Below the pieces are notes generated by a model, which saw only the letters and a program-made list of their open reading frames with translations, was not told where the DNA came from and did no database searches. Below, in pieces: positions 1-7,133 of a stretch of DNA of 37,128 bases. The DNA is from Actinacidiphila cocklensis (lineage in GTDB: Bacteria > Actinomycetota > Actinomycetes > Streptomycetales > Streptomycetaceae), in contig NZ_CAJSLV010000098.1 of NCBI RefSeq assembly GCF_907177275.1, forward strand, positions 1 to 37,128. The letters run 5' to 3'. Numbering within the stretch: the stretch's first letter is position 1; each line of letters begins with the position of its first letter. Both the position numbers and the translations under genes were made by a program.

Positions 1-2
1 CG

Positions 3-224
3 GCCGAGCTGACCGCCGCGGTCGCCGCGGCCATCGTGCGGGCGACCGCGGACGGCACCTGGCCGCGGCTCAAGGCGTGTGCCGCCGACACCTGCCGATG
101 GGTCTACTACGACCGCAGCCCGGCGGGCCGCAGCCGCTGGTGCACGATGGCGATCTGCGGCAGCCGGGCCAAGATGCGGACCTACCGCAAGAGCGGCAGG
201 GCCGCCGCGCCCGAAGCGGGCTGA
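3..224 (+). CDS. CGNR zinc-finger protein, C-terminal part (5' end outside window)
   Basis: The reading frame is open from the left edge, so the start lies outside the window. The visible 73 residues end in the treble-clef module of the CGNR family: RLKACAADTCRWVYYDRS, then WCTMAICGSRAKMRTYRK. Cysteine pairs CAADTC and CTMAIC are the expected zinc ligands. The family-naming CGNR tetrad is CGSR here. CGNR proteins usually carry an N-terminal ABATE (stress-induced transcription-regulator-like) domain and are thought to bind DNA, but that part is not visible. It converges on the dehydrogenase gene at 246 with only 21 bases between the stops. Confidence 0.85.
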   Translation, partial: AELTAAVAAAIVRATADGTWPRLKACAADTCRWVYYDRSPAGRSRWCTMAICGSRAKMRTYRKSGRAAAPEAG

Positions 225-245
225 CCCCGGCCGCGGCCTGCTCGG

Positions 246-1586
246 TCAGGCCTGCGGGCGGCCCATCGCGCGGTACGTCCAGCCCGCCTTGCGCCACACG
301 GCCGGGTCCAGGGCGTTGCGGCCGTCGAGCACCGAGCGGCCGCGAGCCACCTCGGCCAGCGCCGCCGGGTCGAGCTCGCGGAACTCCTGCCACTCGGTCA
401 GGTGCAGCACTATGTCGGCGCCGCGGACCGCGTCCAGCGCGGTGGGGGCGTAGCCGAGGGTGGGGAAGAGCGTGCGGGCGTTGTCCATGCCCTTGGGGTC
501 GTAGACGGTGACCTGGCCGCCCTGCAGCTGGATCTGGCCGGCCACGTTCAGCGCGGGGGAGTCCCGCACGTCGTCGGAGTCCGGCTTGAAGGTCGCGCCG
601 AGCACCGCCACCCGGCGGCCCAGGAAGCCCCCGCCGAGCGCCTCGCGGGCCATCTCCACCATGTGGGTGCGGCGCCGCATGTTGATCGAGTCGACCTCGC
701 GCAGGAAGGTCAGCGCCTGGTCGGCGCCCAGCTCGCCCGCCCTGGCCATGAAGGCGCGGATGTCCTTGGGCAGGCAGCCGCCGCCGAAGCCGATGCCGGC
801 CCGCAGGAACTTGTGGCCGATCCGGTCGTCGTAGCCGATCGCCTCGGCGAGCTTGGCCACGTCGCCGCCGGCCGCCTCGCTGACCTCGGCCATGGCGTTG
901 ACGAAGGAGATCTTGGTGGCCAGGAAGGCGTTCGCCGCGGTCTTGACCAGCTCGGCCGTCGGGTAGTCGGTGACGACGAAGGGCGTGCCTTCTGCGACGG
1001 GCGTGGCGTAAACCTCCCGCAGGAGGGACTCCGCGTGCTCGCTCGCGACGCCCACCACGATCCGGTCCGGGTGCAGCGTGTCCTGCACCGCGAAGCCCTC
1101 ACGCAGGAACTCCGGGTTCCACGCCAGCTCCGCGTCCGCGCCCGCCGGCGCCAGCTCGCAGAGCAGCGCCGCCAGCCGGGCCGCGCTGCCCACCGGCACG
1201 GTGGACTTGCCGACCACCAGTGCGGGCCGCCGCAGGTGCGGGGCCAGCAGCGCGAAGGCGCGGTCCACATAGCTCATGTCGCAGGCGTATTCGCCCTGCT
1301 TCTGCGGGGTGTTGACGCACACGAAGTGCACGTCCCCGAACTCGGCCACCTCCTCCCACGACAGGGTGAAGCGCAGCCGCCCGCTGGAACCCTCGATCCC
1401 GGCCACGTGCTTGGCCAGGATCTCTTCGAGGCCCGGCTCGAACATCGGCACCCTGCCCTGCGACAGCATCTCGATCTTCCGCGGCTCGATGTCGAGCGCG
1501 AGCACGTCGAAGCCGAGTTCGGCCATGGCAGCGGCATGGGTGGCGCCGAGGTAGCCGGTACCGATGACGGTGAGCTTGAGAGGCAT
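246..1586 (-). CDS. UDP-glucose / GDP-mannose 6-dehydrogenase family protein
   Basis: A 446-residue NAD-dependent nucleotide-sugar 6-dehydrogenase. It oxidises UDP-glucose (or a related NDP-hexose) to the uronate, a cytoplasmic precursor for acidic envelope polymers. The N-terminal Rossmann fold has VIGTGYLG (residues 8-14 region). The catalytic cysteine is Cys271 in GFGGGCLPKDI, and the ELVKTAANAFLATKISFVN helix of the central domain is intact. Length is normal for the family. The frame is open further upstream, but residue 1 is placed at the ATG at 1586 because MPLKLTVIGTGYLG begins the fold directly. A -10-like box (TATGCT on the minus strand, 1594-1599) sits 7 bases before this ATG and no Shine-Dalgarno is present, so it is probably leaderless. 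It is divergent from the LCP gene at 1701. UDP-glucose is the likeliest substrate, but GDP-mannose cannot be excluded. Confidence 0.93.
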   Translation of the reverse strand: MPLKLTVIGTGYLGATHAAAMAELGFDVLALDIEPRKIEMLSQGRVPMFEPGLEEILAKHVAGIEGSSGRLRFTLSWEEVAEFGDVHFVCVNTPQKQGEYACDMSYVDRAFALLAPHLRRPALVVGKSTVPVGSAARLAALLCELAPAGADAELAWNPEFLREGFAVQDTLHPDRIVVGVASEHAESLLREVYATPVAEGTPFVVTDYPTAELVKTAANAFLATKISFVNAMAEVSEAAGGDVAKLAEAIGYDDRIGHKFLRAGIGFGGGCLPKDIRAFMARAGELGADQALTFLREVDSINMRRRTHMVEMAREALGGGFLGRRVAVLGATFKPDSDDVRDSPALNVAGQIQLQGGQVTVYDPKGMDNARTLFPTLGYAPTALDAVRGADIVLHLTEWQEFRELDPAALAEVARGRSVLDGRNALDPAVWRKAGWTYRAMGRPQA

Positions 1587-1593
1587 GGGCCAG

Positions 1594-1599
1594 AGCATA
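1594..1599 (-). promoter_or_regulatory. candidate -10 box of leaderless dehydrogenase gene
   Basis: On the minus strand TATGCT fits TANNNT and ends 7 bases before the ATG at 1586. A TTTGAC-like stretch lies upstream (1614-1621), with spacing of 14-16 bases, so the -35 match is weak. Confidence 0.5.
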
Positions 1600-1700
1600 T
1601 CCGGCACCGACTGCGTCAAAGGAGGGGTGCGAACAGGGCGGCAGGTCCACAATGCGGGGACCGACCGGCAGTGCTGGGGAAACCGGGGTGGGGGGCGATC

Positions 1701-2927
1701 GTGGCTGGTGACGAGGACGGAAGAGCCGGGGCGGCAGGGGGAGCCGAGCCGGGCGGGGCGGCGGAGCCGGGCGGCACGGCGGAGTCATCAGGGACGCCGG
1801 GAGCCGCAGCCGCACCGGAGCCCGAGGACGTACCGGAGGCCGCCGGGCCGGCGGGGAAGGCCGCAGGACCCGAGTCTCCCGAGTACCGCCGCGCCCGGAT
1901 CAGGCGGCGCACCCGCCGGGTGCTGTACGGCGCGCTGATCCTGCTGGGCGTCGGCGCCCTGCTGGTCGCAGGCACCGGCTACTGGGCGTACGAGCACTAC
2001 ACCGGGCGCGTCCAGCGCATCCCGCACGCCTTCCCCACCGACGTGCCGGCCGCCGCGGTCCCGCCGCCGTCCAGGAGCGGCAGCCAGACCTTCCTGCTGG
2101 TCGGCGTGGACTCCCGCTCCGACCTGCCCACCACGGGCAAGGACGCGAAGGCGCCGGAATGGAGGCCGGGCGCCCAGCGCAGCGACACGATGATGTTGGT
2201 GCACCTGCCGGCCGACCACAAGCACGCCTACGTGGTCTCGCTGCCCCGCGACTCCTGGGTCGGCATCCCGGGCCACGGCATGGCCAAGCTCAACGCGGCC
2301 TTCTCCTGGGGCGGCCCGCCGCTGCTGATCGACACCGTGCAGCGGCTGACCAGGGTGAGCATCGACCACCTCGCGGTCATCGACTGGAGCGGCTTCAAGA
2401 AGCTGACGGACGCGGTCGGCGGCGTGGACATCACTGTCGAGCGGACCGTCTCGCGCCGCAACGGCCCCGGCGGCGTGTGGACCGCGGGCCCGCACCACAT
2501 GGACGGCGACGACGCGCTGGACTACGTACGCGAGCGCTACGGCCTGCCGAACGGCGACCTCGACCGCACCCACCGGCAGCAGAACTTCCTGCGGGCGGTG
2601 CTGTCCAAGGTGCTCTCCGGCGGCACCGTGACCAACCCGCTCAAGCTCAAGCGCACCCTCGACCAGGTCACCTCGGTGGTCAGCGTCGACGACCGGCTCT
2701 CCGACGGGGCGCTGCGCGACCTGGTCTGGGACATGCGCGCGGTGCGCTCCTCGGACATGGTCTTCATGAACGCCCCCGTCGCCGGCTTCGACACCATCGA
2801 CAAGCAGTCGGTCGTCCTGCTCGACGACAGCGGCAGCGCGGAGCTGTGGGAGGCGGTACGCAACGACACCATGGCGGACTTCGTGGCCACCCACAGCCTC
2901 GACAGGCTCGGCACCCACGTGTCGTAG
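1701..2927 (+). CDS. LCP (LytR-CpsA-Psr) family cell-wall ligase, paralogue 1
   Basis: A 408-residue membrane-anchored LCP enzyme. The family transfers undecaprenyl-pyrophosphate-linked glycopolymers onto peptidoglycan outside the membrane. Residues 1-74 are a Gly/Ala/Glu-rich cytoplasmic tail ending in a basic patch (RRARIRRRTRR), residues 75-96 are the membrane helix, and the LCP domain follows. Conserved catalytic motifs are all present: GVDSR (135-139), RSDTMMLVHL, SLPRD (180-184), IDHLAVIDW, GGVD (240-243), YVRER (275-279) and GDLDR. There is no LytR_C domain, because the protein ends shortly after the LCP fold. The start is the GTG at 1701, preceded by a G-rich GGGGTGGGGGG stretch; the frame is open far upstream, but that part is antisense to the dehydrogenase and not protein-like. 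Confidence 0.9.
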   Translation: MAGDEDGRAGAAGGAEPGGAAEPGGTAESSGTPGAAAAPEPEDVPEAAGPAGKAAGPESPEYRRARIRRRTRRVLYGALILLGVGALLVAGTGYWAYEHYTGRVQRIPHAFPTDVPAAAVPPPSRSGSQTFLLVGVDSRSDLPTTGKDAKAPEWRPGAQRSDTMMLVHLPADHKHAYVVSLPRDSWVGIPGHGMAKLNAAFSWGGPPLLIDTVQRLTRVSIDHLAVIDWSGFKKLTDAVGGVDITVERTVSRRNGPGGVWTAGPHHMDGDDALDYVRERYGLPNGDLDRTHRQQNFLRAVLSKVLSGGTVTNPLKLKRTLDQVTSVVSVDDRLSDGALRDLVWDMRAVRSSDMVFMNAPVAGFDTIDKQSVVLLDDSGSAELWEAVRNDTMADFVATHSLDRLGTHVS

Positions 2928-2997
2928 CGGCCCGTGTGGCGGCCCCTGCTGTCGGGAACGTCACGTAGGACGGATCACGGGCGCAGCCCTAGGATTG

Positions 2998-3019
2998 TAC
3001 GGTTACTTAACGGTAGTTA
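2998..3019. promoter_or_regulatory. dyad-symmetric candidate operator upstream of acyl-CoA dehydrogenase
   Basis: An A/T-rich island in G/C-rich DNA just before the gene. TAAC (3008-3011) and GTTA (3016-3019) form perfect arms around GGTA. An overlapping 18-bp imperfect palindrome covers 2998-3015 (14 of 18 positions symmetric). TetR-type lipid regulators often use such sites; which one would act here is not deducible. Confidence 0.4.
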
Positions 3020-3038
3020 GCATCGGGAGTGAGACTCT

Positions 3039-4199
3039 GTGGCCGGACCCTCCGACTTCGACCTTTTCCGGACCTCCGAAGAGCACGACATGCTGCGGGA
3101 CGCCGTGCGCTCCCTCGCCGAGGCGAAGATCGCCCCCTTCGCCGCGGAGGTGGACGAGCAGGGCCGCTTCCCGCAGGAGGCGCGCGACGCACTGGAGGCC
3201 AACGACCTCCACGCGGTGCACGTCCCCGAGGCCTACGACGGCTCGGGCGCCGACGCGCTGTCCACGGTCATCGTGATCGAGGAGGTGGCCCGGGTCTGCG
3301 CGTCCTCCTCGCTCATCCCCGCGGTCAACAAGCTCGGCTCGCTGCCGGTGCAGCTGTCCGGCTCGGAGGAGCTGAAGACGAGGTATCTGGGCGCGCTGGC
3401 CCGCAAGGAGGGCATGTTCTCCTACGCCCTGTCGGAGCCGGAGGCCGGCTCCGATGCGGCCGGCATGAAGACCAGGGCCGTACGCGACGGCGACTTCTAC
3501 GTGCTCAACGGCGTCAAGCGCTGGATCACCAACGCCGGGGTCTCCGACTTCTACACCGTCATGGCGGTCACCGACCCGGACAAGCGCTCCAAGGGCATCT
3601 CCGCCTTCGTGGTGGAGAAGGGCGACGAGGGCGTCTCCTTCGGCGCCCCGGAGAAGAAGCTCGGCATCAAGGGCTCGCCGACCCGCGAGGTCTACCTCGA
3701 CAGCGTCCGCATCCCCGCCGACCGCATGATCGGCGCGGAGGGCACCGGCTTCGCCACCGCGATGAAGACCCTGGACCACACCCGCGTCACCATCGCCGCC
3801 CAGGCCATCGGCATCGCCCAGGGCGCGCTGGACTACGCCAAGGGGTATGTCGCCGAGCGTAAGCAGTTCGGCAAGGCCATCGCCGAGTTCCAGGGCATCC
3901 AGTTCATGCTGGCCGACATGGCCATGAAGCTGGAGGCCGCCCGCCAGCTCACCTACGCCGCCGCGGCGAAGTCGGAGCGCTCCGACTCCGACCTCACCTT
4001 CTTCGGCGCCGCAGCCAAGTGCTACGCCTCCGACGTGGCCATGTCGGTCACCACCGACGCGGTCCAACTCCTCGGCGGATACGGCTACACCCGCGACTAC
4101 CCGGTCGAGCGGATGATGCGCGACGCCAAGATCACCCAGATCTACGAGGGCACCAACCAGGTCCAGCGGATCGTCATGGCCCGCAACCTCCCCGCGTAG
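3039..4199 (+). CDS. acyl-CoA dehydrogenase
   Basis: A 386-residue FAD-dependent acyl-CoA dehydrogenase of the short/medium-chain type. It introduces a 2,3-double bond into acyl-CoA in beta-oxidation or branched-chain amino-acid breakdown. The FAD/substrate-binding signature YALSEPEAGSDA and the middle beta-domain (GVKRWITNAG) are present. The C-terminal helical domain carries the catalytic glutamate, Glu370, in IYEGTNQVQR. Length is typical. The start is GTG at 3039 with GGGAGTGAG about 8 bases upstream. It is monocistronic: a possible operator lies in front and a strong terminator behind. The position beside the LCP genes resembles mycobacterial fadE25 (Rv3274c) near its LCP gene (recalled synteny). 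Exact chain-length specificity cannot be read from sequence. Confidence 0.95.
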   Translation: MAGPSDFDLFRTSEEHDMLRDAVRSLAEAKIAPFAAEVDEQGRFPQEARDALEANDLHAVHVPEAYDGSGADALSTVIVIEEVARVCASSSLIPAVNKLGSLPVQLSGSEELKTRYLGALARKEGMFSYALSEPEAGSDAAGMKTRAVRDGDFYVLNGVKRWITNAGVSDFYTVMAVTDPDKRSKGISAFVVEKGDEGVSFGAPEKKLGIKGSPTREVYLDSVRIPADRMIGAEGTGFATAMKTLDHTRVTIAAQAIGIAQGALDYAKGYVAERKQFGKAIAEFQGIQFMLADMAMKLEAARQLTYAAAAKSERSDSDLTFFGAAAKCYASDVAMSVTTDAVQLLGGYGYTRDYPVERMMRDAKITQIYEGTNQVQRIVMARNLPA

Positions 4200-4220
4200 C
4201 AACTCTGTAACACCGCCCCG

Positions 4221-4255
4221 CAAAGAGCACCCGGATCGGGTGCTCTTTGTGTGTT
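4221..4255 (+). terminator. intrinsic terminator after acyl-CoA dehydrogenase
   Basis: A perfect 13-bp stem (4221-4233 with 4237-4249) closes a GAT loop and is followed by a T/G-rich tract. The lower stem is A/T-rich (CAAAGAGCACCCG arm), unusual in this genome and typical of a genuine terminator. Confidence 0.9.
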
Positions 4256-4286
4256 TGGAGCTGAGTTGTGGTCGGTTTGCGATCAA

Positions 4287-4316
4287 TTGACAAGCGCACG
4301 CGGGGGCTTGTAGGTG
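4287..4316 (+). promoter_or_regulatory. sigma70/HrdB-like promoter of the LAETG surface protein
   Basis: A perfect -35 TTGACA (4287-4292) is followed after 18 bases by TAGGTG (4311-4316), or after 17 by GTAGGT. The implied transcript starts near 4323, giving a leader of about 80 bases before the GTG at 4403. Confidence 0.6.
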
Positions 4317-4402
4317 TGTGAGGGCCATCAGTGGGACGGGGGGCCACAGCGTCCGCTGACCGGCCTTCCGTTACTTGTGATCCGATCCCGTGAAGGGAAG
4401 AC

Positions 4403-5086
4403 GTGTCCATAAACCGCCGCACCGCAATAGCGGTGCGTTCCATTGGCGTCGCCTCCGCCGCAGCCGCTCTTGCGCTGGGCGTTGCAGGCAGCGCGTTCGC
4501 TTGCTCCATCACCGAGTTCACCCCGTCGGCGTCGTGTGACGACAGCAACCACGGTGTGATCAATGTCCTCGACCAGGACGGCTCGGGGACCGCTGTCGAC
4601 ATCACGGTCTCCCAGGGGACGACCGAGGTCGGCTCGCAGAAGAACGTCAAGGGCACCAGGGAGGGCGTCAACTTCACCTTCCCCGTCGAGTGGACCGCGA
4701 ACACGGTCTACACCGTCCACGTCGTCAAGACGGGCGGCGCTGACGTCGGCACCAAGGAGGTGACCACGCCGGACAAGGCGTGCACCACCACCCCGCCGCC
4801 GGACGACAACCCGCCGCCGGCCACGCCGCCGACGGACGACACGCCGTCCACGCAGCCGACGACGGCCACCGCCACGCCCACCCCGTCGGCCTCCACCACC
4901 AGCCCGGCCCCGGCCGCTGTTGCTGACACCAACGCGCCCTCGCCGGCCGGTGGCACGTCCAACCTGGCCGAGACCGGCGGCGGCAGCAACACCGGCATGA
5001 TCGCCGGTGTTGCCGCGGTGCTTGTCGCGGCCGGTGCCGGCACGGTCTTCATGCTGCGTCGCCGCAACCCGGCCGGGCGTCACTGA
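4403..5086 (+). CDS. LAETG-anchored surface protein (sortase E type substrate)
   Basis: A 227-residue secreted wall protein. Residues 1-33 are a Sec signal peptide (basic start, Ala-rich core, cleavage after AFA). Residues 34-127 form a small beta-rich domain with three cysteines (34, 45, 127), which may form a disulphide. Residues 128-185 are a Thr/Pro/Asp-rich stalk. The sorting signal LAETG is at 188-192, followed by a hydrophobic helix (197-218) and a basic tail LRRRNPAGRH. LAXTG is the motif used by class E sortases in Streptomyces, so covalent attachment to peptidoglycan is expected. The GTG start has GAAGGGAAG upstream. The globular domain is not one I recognise, so its function is unknown. 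No sortase gene lies in this window. Confidence 0.88.
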   Translation: MSINRRTAIAVRSIGVASAAAALALGVAGSAFACSITEFTPSASCDDSNHGVINVLDQDGSGTAVDITVSQGTTEVGSQKNVKGTREGVNFTFPVEWTANTVYTVHVVKTGGADVGTKEVTTPDKACTTTPPPDDNPPPATPPTDDTPSTQPTTATATPTPSASTTSPAPAAVADTNAPSPAGGTSNLAETGGGSNTGMIAGVAAVLVAAGAGTVFMLRRRNPAGRH

Positions 5087-5120
5087 CCTCCGCGCCCCGG
5101 GCGGCGGCGTAGACCGCCGA

Positions 5121-5165
5121 ACGGCCCCGGCTCCACCGCGTCACACGCGGGGGAGCCGGGGCCGT
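5121..5165. terminator. bidirectional terminator between convergent genes
   Basis: A long hairpin with 14-bp perfect arms (5121-5134 and 5152-5165) and an inner CCGCG/CGCGG stem. It lies between the LAETG gene and the converging LCP gene. Confidence 0.8.
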
Positions 5166-5195
5166 CTGCTGTGCCGGGCGGGAGCCGGCGGGGGA

Positions 5196-6422
5196 CTACT
5201 TGGTGACGGTGACCTTGTCGTCGTTCTTCAGCTCGTCGAAGAGCGTCTTCGCCTTCGTCATGTCCCACTTCACGGCGTCGCCGTCGTTGGAGGTCATGTA
5301 GTTGGCGTTGGCTATCGGCACGGTGATGGAGTTCCCGCTGCCGCCGGTGACGCCCTTCATCGCCCAGAACATCGACGCGAGGTTCCGCAGGCTCATCTTC
5401 TTGTCCACGATGAGCGTGTCCAGGCCCGAGCCGATCACCGGGTAGAGCTTGAACGGGTTCAGCACGGTCGAGGGCGACGCCGCCTGGTGGGCGAGGGTCG
5501 ACAGGAACTTCTGCTGGTTGCGCATCCGGCCGAGGTCCTGGTCGGCCTCCTGGTGGCGCTGCCGGACGAAGGCGAGCGACTGCTGGCCGTTCATCTTCTG
5601 GCAGCCCGCTGCGAAGTCCGCGCCCGACGCCTTGTCGTGCAGCGGCTTGTCCAGGCACATGTCCACGCCGCCGAGCGCGTTGACCAGGTTCACGAAGCCC
5701 GCGAAGCCGATCTCGGCGTAGTGGTCGATGTGGATGCCGGTGTTGTACTCGACGGTCCTGGTCAGCAGCTCGGGGCCGCCGTCGGCGTACGCGCGGTTCA
5801 GCTTGTGCGTGGAGGCCGCGTACCGCTTGCCCGACTGCTGGCCGGTGAAGGCCGGGATGGTGACGTAGGAGTCGCGCGGCAGGCTCATCATCGTGCTGCC
5901 GTTGCTGCCGGTGTGCAGGATCATCATCGAGTCCGTGCGCTGGCCGGAGGCGGCACCGGTGTGCAGGTTCTTCTCGTCCTGCTTGGTGAGGCCCTCACGG
6001 CTGTCGGAACCGACGATCAGGTAGTTGGTGCCCTTGCCGGCCGGCGGGCGGTCCTCGACCTTGCTCAGGTCGACCTCGCGCCGCACCTTGGAGTCGGCCC
6101 AGAAGTACGTCGAGACGGACACCACGAGCAGCACCACCACAAGGCCGAGCGCCGTGTAGCCGATCTTCTTGCGGGTGCTCCAGCGCGGGGTGCGCCGCCC
6201 CGGGCCGCCGGGGCCGCCGGTGGTCGGCGGGCCGTAGCCGTCGCCCGATCCGTCGGCGGGCTGCGGGATGGCCCCGGGGGGCAGGCCGCCCGGCGCCGGG
6301 CGTCGGGTGGGCTGCGGCGGGACCCCGCCCGAGGCAGCTGCGGCCCTGCGCGGCGACAGTTCTGGGGGCAGCGGAGGCTCGGAGAGCCTGCGCTGCTCGG
6401 TGTCATCGCTCCAACCGTTCAT
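5196..6422 (-). CDS. LCP family cell-wall ligase, paralogue 2
   Basis: A 408-residue LCP enzyme. Residues 1-86 are a Pro/Gly-rich, basic cytoplasmic tail, residues 87-108 the membrane helix, then the extracytoplasmic LCP domain. Motifs: GSDSR (138-142), QRTDSMMILH, SLPRD (180-184), KLNRAYADGG, IDHYAEIGF, GGVDMCLD and FVRQRH (285-290), with DLGR following. All residues associated with phosphotransferase activity are kept. There is no LytR_C domain. The ATG at 6422 is the first start giving a sensible N terminus; no clear ribosome-binding site precedes it. It is divergent from the thioesterase gene across 117 bases and converges on the LAETG gene. Confidence 0.9.
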   Translation of the reverse strand: MNGWSDDTEQRRLSEPPLPPELSPRRAAAASGGVPPQPTRRPAPGGLPPGAIPQPADGSGDGYGPPTTGGPGGPGRRTPRWSTRKKIGYTALGLVVVLLVVSVSTYFWADSKVRREVDLSKVEDRPPAGKGTNYLIVGSDSREGLTKQDEKNLHTGAASGQRTDSMMILHTGSNGSTMMSLPRDSYVTIPAFTGQQSGKRYAASTHKLNRAYADGGPELLTRTVEYNTGIHIDHYAEIGFAGFVNLVNALGGVDMCLDKPLHDKASGADFAAGCQKMNGQQSLAFVRQRHQEADQDLGRMRNQQKFLSTLAHQAASPSTVLNPFKLYPVIGSGLDTLIVDKKMSLRNLASMFWAMKGVTGGSGNSITVPIANANYMTSNDGDAVKWDMTKAKTLFDELKNDDKVTVTK

Positions 6423-6526
6423 GTCCGTCAGTGTGCCCGGCGACGGCGTGGGACCTTGAATCCAGGGCGGTTCTGTAGCAGACCCGATGCATTCGGCCAC
6501 CGGCCGCAGCGGTTTCGTAACGGACA

Positions 6527-6532
6527 TAAAGT
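6527..6532 (+). promoter_or_regulatory. candidate -10 box of leaderless thioesterase gene
   Basis: TAAAGT fits TANNNT and ends 7 bases before the ATG at 6540. No Shine-Dalgarno sequence is present between them. Confidence 0.5.
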
Positions 6533-6539
6533 GGCTGTC

Positions 6540-7094
6540 ATGATCGATCCATCCGACATCCCGCAGGTCCCGGTGACCCCGGGCAAGCCGACGTCCGCCG
6601 CCCGGATCACGCTCTCCCACATCATGAGCGCCCACGACACCAACCTGCTGGGCACGGTCCACGGCGGTGTGGTGATGAAGCTGGTGGACGACGCCGCAGG
6701 CGCGGTCGCCGGGCGGCACTCCGAAGGGCCGGCGGTGACCGGCGCGATGGACGAGATGGCCTTCCTCGAACCGGTCAGGGTCGGCGACCTGCTCCAGGTG
6801 AAGGCCCAGGTCAACTGGACGGGGAAGACCTCCATGGAGGTCGGCGTCCAGGTCGTCGCCGAGCGCTGGAACGAGGCGGGGCGGCCCGCCAAGCAGGTCG
6901 CGAGCGCCTATCTGGTCTTCGTCGCCGTCGACGCGGAAGGCCACCCGCGCCGGGTGCCGCCGGTCCTCCCGGAGACCGCGCAGGACCGGCGCCGCTGGCA
7001 GGAGGCGCAGATCCGCCGTACGCACCGGCTGGCCCGCCGCCGGGCGATCCTGGAGCTGCGCAGGGAGCGGGCGGCCGAGGGCCTGGACGACTGA
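6540..7094 (+). CDS. acyl-CoA thioesterase, hot-dog fold (YciA/BACH type)
   Basis: A 184-residue single hot-dog-domain acyl-CoA hydrolase, releasing free acid and CoA in the cytoplasm. The core signature is DTNLLGTVHGGVVMKLVDDAAG (about residues 31-52), containing the HGG turn and the acidic catalytic position in LVDD. The C-terminal 35 residues are highly charged (RRRW...RRTHRLARRRAILELRRER), probably a helical extension. The ATG at 6540 is chosen; an in-frame GTG at 6531 overlaps the likely -10 box. It ends convergent to LCP paralogue 3, 39 bases away. The physiological substrate is not deducible. Confidence 0.9.
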   Translation: MIDPSDIPQVPVTPGKPTSAARITLSHIMSAHDTNLLGTVHGGVVMKLVDDAAGAVAGRHSEGPAVTGAMDEMAFLEPVRVGDLLQVKAQVNWTGKTSMEVGVQVVAERWNEAGRPAKQVASAYLVFVAVDAEGHPRRVPPVLPETAQDRRRWQEAQIRRTHRLARRRAILELRRERAAEGLDD

Positions 7095-7100
7095 CGGGGT

Positions 7101-7128
7101 CCCGCACGGCCGGCCGCGGGCCTGCGGG
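7101..7128. terminator. candidate hairpin terminator between convergent genes
   Basis: CCCGCA (7101-7106) pairs with TGCGGG (7123-7128), with a G/C-rich loop that can fold further. There is no U tract, as is common for actinomycete terminators. Confidence 0.45.
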
Positions 7129-7133
7129 GCCGG

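Noticed and set aside
402..1700. N-terminal extension of LCP paralogue 1
   Set aside because: Antisense to the nucleotide-sugar dehydrogenase, and the translation is His/Arg/Gly-rich without structure; GTG 1701 fits the protein and has a G-rich site.
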